Of a stretch of 64,000 nt of DNA, positions 1 through 11,085 are shown one piece after another. The stretch is from Sciurus carolinensis. Its lineage: Eukaryota; Chordata; Mammalia; Rodentia; Sciuridae. Location of the stretch: the NCBI RefSeq assembly GCF_902686445.1, contig NC_062216.1, positions 15,769,084 through 15,833,083 of the forward strand, read 5' to 3'. A program made the position numbers and the translations under genes. How positions within the stretch are numbered: the stretch's first letter is position 1; each line of letters opens with the position of its first letter. The notes below the pieces were generated by a model. The model was not told the DNA's origin, searched no databases, and worked only from the letters and a program-made list of their open reading frames with translations.

Positions 1-975
1 TGCTCTGCACCAATCGCCTGGCTATGCAGCCCCTCCCCTGAGCCACCACCTGGAGCCCCGTACAATAGCTCCGAGACACAGAGACCCGCCACACACCTCC
101 TCCTCCGGACAGCCGCCCGGTTTCCGACGCAGTCACTAGGAATCCAAACAACTCACTTCGGGTCTCCTCCTCCCGCCAACCACCCGTAGCCCTAGGCAGT
201 CACTCCAAGTCCAAGTGACCCGCCCTGTTCCTCCTCCTCCTCCTTGGGGTAGCCCCCCAGGTGTTCAGGAACGGTGGCTCCGAGACCAGGTGACTCACCA
301 CGCTCCTCCTCCAGGCAGGCCACCGGTGTTCAGGAGCGGTCGCTTTTAGTCCAATCAGCTCACCACTCGCCTCCTCCTCTGGCAACCGCCTGTGGTTCTG
401 ATGCAGTCACTCCCAGGCTAAGAGTCCCACCGCTCTCCTCCTCCAGGCAGGCCACCAGTGTTCTGGAGCAGCTGCTCCGAGTTCAAACAGCTCGTCACGC
501 AGCTCCTCCTTTGGCAACCGCCCGCAGCTCTGATGCAGTCACTCCCAGGTCAAGCAACACGCCGCGCTCCTCCTCCTCCTCCGGGCAACCTCCCGGCACT
601 CAGGAGCGCTCGCTCTGGGTTCAAACAGTTTACCATGCAGCTCTTCTTCTGGCAACCGCCTGTGGTTCTGATGCAGTCACTCCCAGACCAAGCGTCCCGC
701 TGCGCTCCTCCTCTTCCTCCGGGCAGTCCCCCGGCGCTCAGGAGCGCCCACTCTGAGTTCAAACAGCTCACCACGCAGCTCCTCCTCTGGCAACCGCCCG
801 TGGCTCTGATGCAGTCACTCCTAGACCCAAGCGACCCGCCGGGCCTCTCCTCCTCCTCCGGGCAACCCCCCGGTGTTCGGAAGCGGTCACTCTGGGTCCA
901 AACAGCTCGCCACGCAGCTCCTCCCCAGGCAGCCACCCGGAGCCCCAGCGGCTGCTGGAGTCCAAGCGCTGTGCT
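1..975 (+). repeat. GC-rich tandem array, L1 5'UTR-like promoter monomers
   Basis: A CpG-rich tandem array runs in from the window edge. The anchor 'atgcagtcact' recurs at 401, 533, 671 and 809, so the repeat is about 132-138 bp. Each unit holds two related halves of about 69 bp, both built around 'ctcctcctc..ggcaac/ggcagg'. Copies at 128 and 196 are more diverged. Rodent L1 elements carry tandem promoter monomers at their 5' end, and an L1 3' tail follows in the same orientation, so I read this as an L1 5'UTR-type promoter. A VNTR of another composite retrotransposon is the alternative. Open frames through it (for example 458-1138) arise because 138 is a multiple of three. Confidence 0.6.
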
Positions 976-1560
976 GAGCCGCCTCCTCTACGATGATCCC
1001 AGTTGTCCGTGTTTACCGCTCCAGCGGGGGGAGGGGCGTCTCGCCGAGCAACTCCACTTCACAAATTCCCTGCGTTCCGGGGCTACCGCCCCATCCGGGA
1101 CGCCTCCCCAACAGGAGAGACTCACCCGGCAGCTTTGAGTTGGTCCCAAGTCTCTCACTATCTCCTCTTTTGAATCTTGCGTCCTGGAGCAGCGTAAAAT
1201 GCAGCCGCCCTCTAGTCCGCCATCTTCTGTGTATTTCTTCTTGTGATAGGATTTGTGTTTTGGATATATGAGTAGATGTCTAGGTGAAGAACCTGGATTC
1301 CTCTCTGGTTATTCTTCCTTGGAGTCTGGTTTTTGTTTTGGGGTCTTTCTATCCCCAAGTCTATGGGTTGAAGCAATGTTCAGGCTCAGGTGGGGTTGGA
1401 TCAATTGTGGGGTGAAGTTCCCTCTTGTTTGACTGAGTTGTGAGTATTTCTCAGCAGCAGGATCTCTACTCTGGAATTGCGAAGCATCCTAATGGTTTTC
1501 CAGTCCCTCTTGGAGGGGGAACCAGGAATAGCCCCGATGATGGTGACAGATGTACACATT
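976..1560 (+). promoter_or_regulatory. Non-tandem block between array and L1 tail
   Basis: This single-copy block lies between the tandem array and the L1 3' end. Its first 260 bases are GC- and CpG-rich and include 'ccgccatcttctg' near 1219, which resembles the YY1-type CCATCTT motif of mammalian L1 promoters. From about 1236 it turns T-rich and I do not recognise it. It may be the rest of an L1 5'UTR, or unrelated DNA captured at the junction. No L1 ORF1 or ORF2 is visible. Confidence 0.4.
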
Positions 1561-1912
1561 TTAAGAAAATACTAAGTGAAATAAGCCAGTCCCAAAAAAC
1601 CAAAAGCCGAATGTTTCCTCTGATTAGTGGATGATGATATATAATGGGGGTGGGGAGTGGGGGGTGAGAGAAGAATGGAGGCACTTTGGATTATGTAGAA
1701 GTAAATGAGAGGGGGGAGGGGGTGGGGTATGAAAGATGGTGGACTGAGACCAACATCATGACCCTATGTACATGTATGATCACATGAATGGTGTGAATCT
1801 ACACTGTGTACAACCACAGAAATGAAAAGTTGTATCCCATTTGTGTACAATGGATCAAAATGCAGTCTGTAAAAATAAAAAAATAAAAAATAATAAAAAA
1901 AATCTCCAGTGT
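1561..1912 (+). mobile_element. L1 3' end, sciurid type, with A-rich tail
   Basis: From 'aaatactaagtgaaataag' near 1567 the sequence matches the last codons of L1 ORF2 as seen in another copy near 43260. It then passes through a G-rich 3'UTR ('gggggtggggagtgggggg' near 1646) and the typical end 'cccatttgtgtacaatgg', and closes in an A-rich tail at 1876-1912. The G-rich tract could fold as a quadruplex, which is common in mammalian L1 3'UTRs. Almost all of ORF2 and all of ORF1 are missing upstream. Confidence 0.8.
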
Positions 1913-4735
1913 CTCCTTTGACATCTGTATCCCTAATTGTCACCTTGCCGAAGAGTCAAGGTCTTTTAGGTCTAATGCTGAGGAGCTGCCAGCTCATGCT
2001 GTCCCTCTGCTTCACCATCGTTCTTCATCTGTATTTGCTTTCTCTTGCTAGAAGCAGATGACTACAGACTTAGTACAACATGGAAGTAGAACTGGTGTTT
2101 GGAACATTTTAGATTTTGGGTGTTCAGATTAGGGATGCACTAACAGTATAATATAACATAGTCTGAGGAGTTATGGACCATCACCTTGTCATACTGCATT
2201 AGCTAAATGAGGTCATAGATCCTGTTTTCCCTCAAGGGGAAGGAAATACACAAGATAGTGACCAACAGGGTCACCCTAGGGTGTGTCCACCCTATATGCC
2301 TATAGGCAGTTCATTAGAAATGAAGAACTTTGAAAATACAGTAAGTCAGGGGGAGAGAATGCTGGGGACATGTCCATAGACAGTGAGAAAGAATGGAATC
2401 CAGTGTCCAGGGGGAAACCTAAGGCTGGGTCTGGAGAACAGCCAGCTGTGGATAACAGGAAGGAAAGCAGAGGAATTGGAGGAGGACGGGTGCACACATG
2501 TCCTTGTGGAGCTTGGGGATCCGGTTTTCCCTCTGCTTCAATGATGTCAGATATGGTACAGGGGTGACAAGGGTCTGAGAGTGAGATGGACTAGGAGGGG
2601 CTGGAGGGTCATTTTAATATATGTTCTACATTTTATCATATGGATAACCTCTCTGAATCTATGATATATTTTGTGTCATTTTTATTTGTTGTCTGTTCTC
2701 ATCTTTATTGGGAGAGGAGACAAAGCCTGTTAGACTCAGCTCTGCACATACATTTGGGATGATGGACGGGGGCTGTGTCTGAGAGTGGGCAGGTGCCAGG
2801 CTGAAGCACTTGGGTGAGGACGGGATGAGCCATTGGGTGTTGACCAAAGGGAGAATCTAAGCCTGGTGAGAAACATGCAGCCAGAGGAGTGCCTGGGGTC
2901 CAGCAGGCGTGGGCTGGTGGGCTCATCACCGTGGTGGTGGCTCTCACGCCTGGAAGGTGCACTTACCAGGTGATGCAGCATGTGGAGCCACAGGCTAATA
3001 GACATGGCATAGTCAACATTTTCCTTCATAGCTCATAGACACAGGGCTCGTCCTGACTTACACACGATGTGGAACACCCGCAACACCATGTATTTTCCCT
3101 ATGTAATTCCCCAGGAAATTAGTTTTATGCAGTATTGCCCTTTGGCACATCTCTGTCCCCTTTCCTGTACTTGGGGGGATATCTGAAATACCAGAAAAGA
3201 AATCACATCACTAAGCCACATTTAGAAGTCAAATGAACATGAAAACACTGCGCGGAAGGAATGCCAAGCAGAATTCCCCGATGTCCCCAGCTTAGAAATC
3301 TACTCATCTCACCACAGTCATTGGCACTTTCTGTATGGCATCCCCAGGATGGCACAGGACACCCTGGGGGAGGAGTGCATCTGCAGCAAGGCCACTCGCT
3401 TTCCTGGTCTAACTAGAATTCCATGGATCCACTGATTTTCATCCCCCGTCTCATCACATTCTATGACTAATAGATCCACAGGCTTTGCAGCCCAGGCGGG
3501 GGTCTAGAGTTCAATGGGCTTTGTATTTGAACCCCACCTATTATTGTGCTCATTTGTTGGGGTGGAGTTAACTCTCTCTCCCTGTGGTTGCTGTGTGGTC
3601 CTCTCTTCTCTACACTGTTCTGTTGTTTCTAAAAGTGAATTTTGGATCCTCTTGTAGGCTAGGGAGGTTCCTACCCAGGGAAATCCTCTGTCACCCCCAT
3701 TGAATAAGAGTGTCCCTTGGGACAGGTCAAGCTGAAGAACAACCCTGAAGCATTGTCTACACATGCCAGCATGTGCAAAATACACAGACAGTTTACATAA
3801 AGTACAATGTGCATAAAGTATATATTAGGTTGATCTACAATGTATAATAACATATATAAAATAAGCCAACAGTATTGATTTAAAGATGAAATAATACCTA
3901 AACTGCTTTGTTTATGATTGAGTACACTTCATAACTGGAGTTTATTTAGGATTTAGTTTTATTATCTGTCCATTGTTTGGAAAATACATCTCTCAAAGAT
4001 GTGTAGATTCAAATGTAAGAAACATACCGCTGACTGCACTTACTAAATCATGGTATTTATTATTTTAATCTCATCTACCAAATATATTCAGAGTTTTCAT
4101 TGATGTTTGGCTAGTAAATTTCTATTTTTCCTTGATGTCAGTCAGTTGTCCTTGAAAACAAATCAGAAAGTGTTGCTTTTTTGTGATCTCAACAATTGGA
4201 TTAAAAATTTAATACTAAATATGAAAGATTTTCAGGCATGCTGGAATAGTCTATTTCAATATTTTAAAGTGTGACTACATGAGAAATTTTAGAATGGAAC
4301 CACTTACATCATGTTTGGCAACAAAATATGACAATTTAAAAATTGCAAATACTCATTTCAAGATGTTCTCTCCTTAGAAGAATTTTCTTTGAAAGTGCTC
4401 CTTCTCATTCATCTGAAAACATTAAGCTTCAAGGAGTTTGATCCACTGGGTTGTGCTTTGAAACTATGGACGGGAGAGCATATTATTAATATCTGCATGT
4501 CACCCAGAAGTTCAGCACCTTAGTGGCACTGTTTCTCTTTTTGTAAAGGAAATGAGGACCTTTTAAGTTAGCTTGCTCTACGCACTTGGGCAGGAAATGA
4601 TTTCTGGGTAGTAAAAAAGGGCATCAAAATTTTCCTGATCATTTTTCTCCTTGTTAAGAAAATTTGGGAAGATTCTATTGCCATTAAAATGTCATTGGTA
4701 ATTAAAGACAGAAGACCCCTAGCTTGGAGGGAAGG
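1913..4735. other. Unique DNA, no gene seen
   Basis: Apart from a short DNA-transposon scrap near 2100, I recognise no repeat and no gene here. Short open frames on both strands overlap each other and show no protein family. From about 3790 the block becomes AT-rich. Confidence 0.5.
2098..2150 (+). mobile_element. Fragment of Tigger-like DNA transposon end
   Basis: The string around 'ggaacattttagattttggg' and 'cagattagggatgcactaac' matches the terminal region of the same short DNA transposon family seen in reverse at 20551-20865. Only about 50 bases remain. Confidence 0.5.
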
Positions 4736-5510
4736 TAAGTTTGTGTGGTCACTGTGGAAAACAGTATGGAAGTTCCTCAAAAAAAAGTAAACGTAGAACT
4801 GTCATGTGATCTAGCAATCCAAAGGTATATCCAAAATAAATGAAATCCGTGTCTTGAAGAGGTACTCTCATGTGCTTTGCACCAGGATCCACAGTAGCCC
4901 AGATGTAGGAACAACCCGAATCCCTTGACAGATGAATGGGTAAGGAAGATGGGAATATCAATCAACCTCGGACAGAGGGAGAGCCTGCCATTTTCGGTAA
5001 TATGGATGAACCCAGAGGACATTTAGGTAAGTGTAATAAGCCAGCCATAGAAGGACAAGTACTATACAATGCCACATATATAGTGAATCTAAAATAGTCA
5101 CTTATAGAACAGAGTGAAATGGTGGTTTCCAAGGTTTGGGGGGAGGAAAACAGGGAGATAATAGTTAGAAGGTACGAAAGTTTGATCACAAGTGTCTGTA
5201 TAAGTCCTAGAGATCTGCTATGTAGCATTATGTCTATATATGCTTTATGCTTTATGTATTATACATATAAACTGTGTTTGTGTGAGTTAACAGTACAGTA
5301 TTGTACACTTAAAACTATGCCAGAAGGGTAAATCTTAATGTCTTATCTCTCTCTCTCTCTCATGCACACACATACACACACACATGCTGATTAAAAAAAG
5401 GCTAGAGGAACTTTTGTGGGTGATGGAAATATTCCTGGTGATGGTTTCAGGGGTGCATACTTATCTCTAAATTTGTCAAGTTATATACATTAAATGTGCA
5501 GCTTTTACAT
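4736..5510 (+). mobile_element. Ancient L1M, ORF2 end and 3'UTR
   Basis: The sequence follows the L1 ORF2 C-terminal region ('cactgtggaaaacagtatgg', 'acagatgaatgggtaaggaa') and then the old-L1 3'UTR ('gggtgatggaaatattcctg', 'tatacattaaatgtgcagct'). It is highly diverged, with many stops. A small CT/CA repeat (5341-5390) interrupts the 3'UTR. It is in plus orientation and 5'-truncated. Confidence 0.8.
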
Positions 5511-5526
5511 GGAGAGAGAGAGAGAG

Positions 5527-5587
<61 letters not shown>

Positions 5588-5596
5588 AAAAGAAAT
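5511..5596. repeat. (GA)n microsatellite
   Basis: A nearly pure GA tract with one GATA interruption, ending in AAAAG units. It sits at the 3' end of the L1M fragment and probably grew from its tail. The polyserine/leucine frame on the minus strand is an artefact of the repeat. Confidence 0.95.
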
Positions 5597-6439
5597 ACCC
5601 CACAGCCAGTCTCAGGGGAGTGAGGCCTGATCCTGTCTACAAGGCGATAGTCTCCTGCTTCCTGCAAAGCAAAAAGTGACCCATGTCAGTGGCTTTGGAC
5701 TCCAGAGGAGGTGGGACTGGACTGCAGCTTAGGGGATAGCATTGGGAGTGAGTGACATGCATGAATTCTTGGGTTGTTTGGGGGTAACACTGACGTGACC
5801 TGAGCTGGGTAGGATACAGGGTGTGGGGAAGGTGGGAGTCCCGGATGGTCCCTGTATTCTTGGCACGTACAGTTTGTGAGCTAGCAATGCCACTTCCTGA
5901 CAGAGGGGGCATGGGCAGAAGATCCAGTGTGCAGAGGAGGCTGGACGCATGGTTTGGGCTGGTTTAGTGGGAGCTGTTCCAACCTGCCTGGGGGGACAGT
6001 GGGGATCTGGAGCAGTTGCAGGGGTGGGTCTGGAGGGAAGCCTTGGCCTCTATCTCTGCCTGAGGACTGTGGAGCAGACCCTGTTAAAGGGCGGTGGCTT
6101 CTCTGGCTCCTGCTACTTTTGATGGCTGGCTTATTCTCCTAGACACTTACTTTGTCTTGGACAGTCAAGATATAGGGACTCCAGGGGAGCAAAGGACTGC
6201 CTTGGGGTGGGCCGAAAGAGCTCCTTATGCAGTCCAGCCTCAGTCCAGCTTGGCCCCAGAGTTATGCAGCAGGACTTGCCCGACCTTGCCTCCGGGTCCA
6301 GATTTTCCTGTGAACTTCACAGGGAGTGGAGACATTGACAGCGTGTGGTGGTTTCTTCGCTTCGTGAGATCCTGACTTCTGTCTCCTCTAAATGATCAGT
6401 GTGTCCATTTCTCTCCCCACATTTCCATGCTGTGGTCTC
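5597..6439. other. Unique DNA, no gene seen
   Basis: Moderately GC-rich sequence with no recognised repeat. The small open frames on both strands (for example 5927-6142, 6094-6375) match no family I know and overlap each other. Confidence 0.5.
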
Positions 6440-6960
6440 CTTCCTGTGGTTTTACGTTCCCTGGCTTCAATCGCCAGCGGTCAGCCGAGGTTCGAAAATG
6501 TTAAATGGAAAGTTCCAAAATAAATTGTTCATAAGGTTTAAATCCCACACTGTTCTGCATAGCGTGAGTAGATCTCACACCGCCCTGCTTGATTCCACCT
6601 GTGACGTGAAGCATCCCTCTTCCACTGTACCCAGGCTGCCTATACCACCTGCCTGTTAGTCGCTGAGCGGCCATTTCAGTTATCAGATGGACTAGGTATC
6701 AATACCACATTGTGTTCCAGTAACCCTTCTTTTACTTAGTAATGGCCCCAAAGCTCAAGAGAGTGATACCGGCCATTTTATTACAGTATATTGTTCTTTA
6801 TTATTCGTTGTCGATAATCTCTTACTGTGCTTAATTTATAAATCAAACTTTATCATTGGTAGGTATGTAAGGGAAAACACAGAGAATGCAGGCCTCAGTA
6901 CTACCTGTCCCTTTGGGCATTCGCTTGGGGTCTGAGGATATGGGGGGACCACTCTCTATC
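6440..6960 (+). mobile_element. Tigger-type DNA transposon, internally deleted
   Basis: Both ends of a Tigger1-like element are present. The left part includes 'tggaaagttccaaaataaat' and 'ttatcagatggactaggtat'. The right part includes 'aaatcaaactttatcattgg' and a worn terminal inverted repeat near 6930. Between them the transposase start survives at 6742 (ATGGCCCCAAAG, Met-Ala-Pro-Lys) for roughly ten codons, then the rest of the gene is deleted. Reverse copies lie at 32403-32895 and 37440-38262. Confidence 0.75.
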
Positions 6961-7089
6961 TGAAGGCCTCCACTCTGCCTATCTGATCACCCTCCTGGAA
7001 ATGACGAACATCGGGGACAGGTCATGCCATTTCTCAATTGTGTTTTAGTGAGTGACCATTCACTCACGTGCGTATGGTGTGAGGCAGTG

Positions 7090-7310
7090 GCTATGAGACC
7101 AGGGTGGAAGGTTCTGGAGTCTGACAGCTCTACTGATAACCCAACTTTTCTTCCAATATGTGTTCTTTTATTTCATTTATTTTTCCGAATCTCAGTCTCT
7201 TCATATGCAAAATGGCAACAAATGTCATGTTAACTACAGGAATCATTGTACGTGCAAGACACCCGCCCTTATGCTGAACATTGAGTAACCCCTCGCTAAA
7301 CGTCCTGCCC
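7090..7310 (+). mobile_element. MIR SINE
   Basis: Order and spacing fit MIR: 'ggttctggagtctgacagc', then 'tctcagtctcttcatatgca', then 'aaaatggcaac'. It is strongly diverged, as expected for this ancient family. Confidence 0.6.
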
Positions 7311-9490
7311 TCTGGGTACATAACACACCTAACAATCATTTTCTCAATAGCCTCTTTTCCATGCGGTGTCCAAGCTTTGCCTCTCTTGTGGTCCATCCTA
7401 TAATGGAGTATGTGTATCTTTATCAGCAAGAATCTAGTTTCTCAGTGACATTGGGGTGAAATTCACATTCTCAGCTCCCATCAAACTTGACTCTCCTCTT
7501 GCTTTGCTGGAGAAAGTTTTCCTTCAGTGGTTAGCTCTTCCCTTCTATTTATCTGACCCCTCCTGGTGGAGACTGTGCAGGAGCTCACAGCCTAAGGGGA
7601 CAAGCTGACTTGTCTAGATTTATTCTAGTTCAAGGGCAGGGCAGAGGAGGGCCTGGAAGTGGACAACAGTCCCACCCCTGGACTATCACTCATAATGACC
7701 CAGAAATACTTTTCCCACTAGGAAAGTGTGGGGCATCTTATAGCTGATGGGGAAATTAGGAGATGATGAAAATATGGCTGCTTCTCTGGAAGCAAGAAAT
7801 GGTGCAGAGGAGGACGAGATGGCACAGACGCATCCTGAAGCCACCTCCCTCTGTGGACTTTGGCCCTTTTCCAGTGGTTGAGGTGGAGTTTTTGTGAATT
7901 GGTCTCTGCCTGTCCCTCCAGCCTCTCACCATGGCCAACACCCCTCCATCCACCCATGCAGGCTCGCCTGTTGGTCTCAAATGTCTCAGATCCTCCCTCT
8001 CCCGCTGTGTTGTCCTCTGCACGCTGCTCAGCAGCCCCTTCCCAAGAGAAGCAATTCATGCCAGTATTTCCTGCCCGCCCATCCTGCATGGCCAGCACTT
8101 CCTCCCGGTCTCCCTCAGCACTAGGAGCTGGGCTTTATCACAACAGTTCTCGCCTTGTGTTGAAATGTTGACTTTCCTGTCTGCTTGCAGAGATACTGAA
8201 CTTCTTCGGGAAAAAGAACCTACGTCATTTGCAAGTTCCCAAAAGAACATTGGAGTGACCGAGGTGCCATGCCCGTGGCCAGGCAGGCTCAGAGTGAGGT
8301 CGCCCATCCTGAACAGGGCAGCATGGCTGTCCAGGAGGAGAAGGTGCACCCCCGCTGGGGCAGCTTACCAGCCACATCCCTGTGTCATGGGATCCCTCTC
8401 AAGGTGGGCGAGGGACCCATCTCTGCCTTGCAAGCCCTCTCCTGTCTTCTGACGACAAACACAGAGGGGTACTGTTTGCTTACAGACACCCGCCGTCCCC
8501 TTGACCTTTCCAATCTCCCGAGCCTGACTCTATCACAGCTGCATTAAGTCATCCGGCTGTATTCAATGCGACTCGACTGACTGGAGCTTTCACAAGCAAT
8601 TGCTTTTATCTAAAATTTGAAGAACCCACTTTGGTAACAATTTTTATTCCGGCTGCGAATTTTCAAAGCTATTAACTGTACTTTGTCCTCAAAATGGGGC
8701 CGAGCCCTCACTTGGGGTCAAATGCTTCCTGTTGGTTCGTCCTGCACTGGAATGGCGGTGGGTCCCTCCCCTCCTGTCAGAGGAGCAGGGAGCGCGGTCG
8801 CAGAGCTGCCTGCCTATGCTGCGGCATCCCGGGGGTCAGTCCACCTTGGCTCCCTGGAGAGTGTAATCCGGGAACACACTCTGCTGGCCGCTTTGGGGGC
8901 TGAATTTTTATCAAGTGCTGCAGTGTGGCTCTGGTCCTTGGAGTTAGTCAGAGGACAGATCTTGTCACATCCCAGACGACCTGCAAATCAGCTCTGTCAA
9001 TGGGTTGCTGGTGAATCTGAAGCGGGGGTGTTGAGAGCCAGGAGGTCAATAGAACAAATACCTGGAAGAAGAGGGTGTGAGACTGGTAGACGACTCTAGG
9101 ACTGAGTTACTGGCCCTCATCCTTCACCCCTCCTGTGTCCACGCTCGTGGCCAAGTGACTTTAATATCTTTCCATTTCCACTAAGTGTGCCGTGCATTTC
9201 CCCAGCCCAGACACTGGGTGAGGGTCATGATTTGCTTTGGTCAGAGTTTTGCAGGTGGAAGTGATGGCAGGCCAGTTCCAAGGTCAGCCCTGAGCGTTCT
9301 TGCTTGCCAATGGTCACCGTGAGAAGAGTACTGCCCAGGCCGCTGTCCTGTGGCAGCTGGGTCCCAGCATGAACACGAGTGGAGCAAACCTGAGTCTAAA
9401 CCACAGAAAAGAGCCACGTCCAACCAGACCTGCCACTTCAAGTAGAAGCACCCGCTTCACATCAGCCAATCCTCAGAGGTCCAAGAAAAA
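7311..9490. other. Unique DNA, no gene seen
   Basis: I recognise no repeats in this block. The longest frame (7931-8452 plus, 173 codons) has an unremarkable Ser/Pro/Arg-rich composition, overlapping frames on the other strand and no domain. 8530-8690 is AT-rich and free of repeats (see findings). Confidence 0.5.
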
Positions 9491-9494
9491 AATG

Positions 9495-10685
9495 ATTGTT
9501 GCACTGAGTTCGTTTTATTGGTTCTTTTCGGTTATACATGACAGTAGAATCCATTCTGATAAAACTATACGAACATGGTCTCTGTCTCATTCTAATCAGG
9601 ACCCCAGTCTTGTGGATGTACACAGTGGCCATTCACTGTGGTGTGTTCATATGTGTACATAGGAAAATCATGTCACCTTCATTCCAATGTCTTTCCTATT
9701 CCTATGTCCCCTCACTTCCCTTAATTTCTCTTTTTCTAATCTACTGAACTTCTATTCCCCCTGTGGGTTAGCTTCCACATATCAGTGAAAAAAAATTGAC
9801 TTTCTGTTTGTTGGGACTGGCTTATTTCACTTAACATGATAGTCTCCAGGTCCATCCATTTACTGGCAAATGTCATAATTTCATTCTTCTTTATGACTGA
9901 GTAGTATTCCATTGTGTATATATATCACATTTTTTATATCCATTCATCTGTTGAAGGGCACTAGTTTGACTGCATAGCTTAGCTGTTATGAATTGTGCTG
10001 TTATAAACATTGATGTGACTGTAGAATGATTTTAAATCCTTTGGATGTATACCAAAGAATGGGATAACTGGGTCAAATGTTGGTTCCATTAGCAATTTTT
10101 TGAGGAATCTCCATATCGTATTCCAGAGTGGTTGCATCAATTTGTAGTTACACCAAAAATGTATGAGTGTACTCTTTTCCCCACATTTTTACCAATGCTT
10201 ATTGTTGTTTGTTTCCTTGATTGTTGCCATTCTGACTGGAGCAAAAGGAAATATCAGTGTAGTTTTGATTTGTATTTCTCTAATTTCTAGAGATGTTGAA
10301 CATTTTTTATATGTTTGTTGACCATTTGTATTTCTTCTTTTGAGAAGGGTGTAATTCAGTTTCTTTGCCCATTTATTGATTGTGTTATTTATTTTTTTAT
10401 TTATTTATTTTGGGTGTTAAGTTTCTGGAGTTCTTTGTATATCCTGGAAATTACCCTATCTGAGGTGCCGGTGGCAAAGATTTTTCCCTCATTCTGTAGG
10501 CTATCTTACCCTCTTGATTGTTTCCTTTGCTGTGAGGAAGGTTTTAGTTTGTTGCCATCCCATTTATTGATTTTTTAACTTTATTTCTTGTGCTTTAGGA
10601 GTCTTGTTAAGGAATTCAGTTCCTGAGCCAATATGTTGAAGTGTTGGGCCTACATTTTCTGCTAGTATGTGTTGCAATGAGTTTT
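9495..10685 (-). mobile_element. Young sciurid L1, 3' end and ORF2 part, reversed
   Basis: Read on the minus strand this is L1 ORF2 followed by the 3'UTR. On the plus strand the 3' end comes first ('ggttatacatgacagtagaa' near 9530), then 'ccatccatttactggcaaat', then 'atccattcatctgttgaagg' (ORF2 C-terminus), and it runs back to 'ttgggcctacattttctgct' near 10650. Stops interrupt ORF2. It is 5'-truncated at about 10685. Confidence 0.85.
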
Positions 10686-10879
10686 GAGGTGGCTCCAGTA
10701 ACTAAGGGATACAACATTTCAGTATAAGATTTTGAAATGGGTAAATCGTGTCCTTACTATTGTTCAAGATGCTTTTTCCACATTCGCCTTTCTCCTTGGG
10801 TACAAATATATCTTTTCTGTGATACTAATAAAAAATTAGATTAACAGATTAACAACAGCACCATATATGGAACCCTGCA

Positions 10880-11085
10880 GTGTACCCAAATGTTTTAAAT
10901 ACTTACATGAATTATTCCATTTAATTCTCACAACAACCCCTATGGGTGAGGCATGACTATTATCTCCATCTTACAGATCAGCAAATGGAGGCCCAGAGAG
11001 GTTAATTAATTTGCCCAAGTTGGCACAGCTAGGACATGGCACAGCAAGCACATGAGCCCAGACAGTCTGGCTACAGAGGCTACAT
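10880..11085 (-). mobile_element. MIR SINE
   Basis: Clear reverse MIR: 'ttaattctcacaacaacccc', 'catcttacagatcagcaaat', 'gaggcccagagaggttaatt', 'agacagtctggctacagagg'. This is one of the best-preserved MIRs in the window. Confidence 0.9.

Noticed and set aside
458..1138. 226-codon open frame, with parallel frames 274-756 (+) and 550-936 (-)
   Set aside because: They translate the GC-rich tandem array, whose 138-bp period is a multiple of three. Both strands are open at once.
5511..5596. Regular short repeat considered as a CRISPR-like array
   Set aside because: It is a plain GA microsatellite without spacers, in a mammalian genome.
7931..8452. 173-codon open frame in unique DNA
   Set aside because: No recognised domain, overlapped by frames on both strands, no splice or promoter context.
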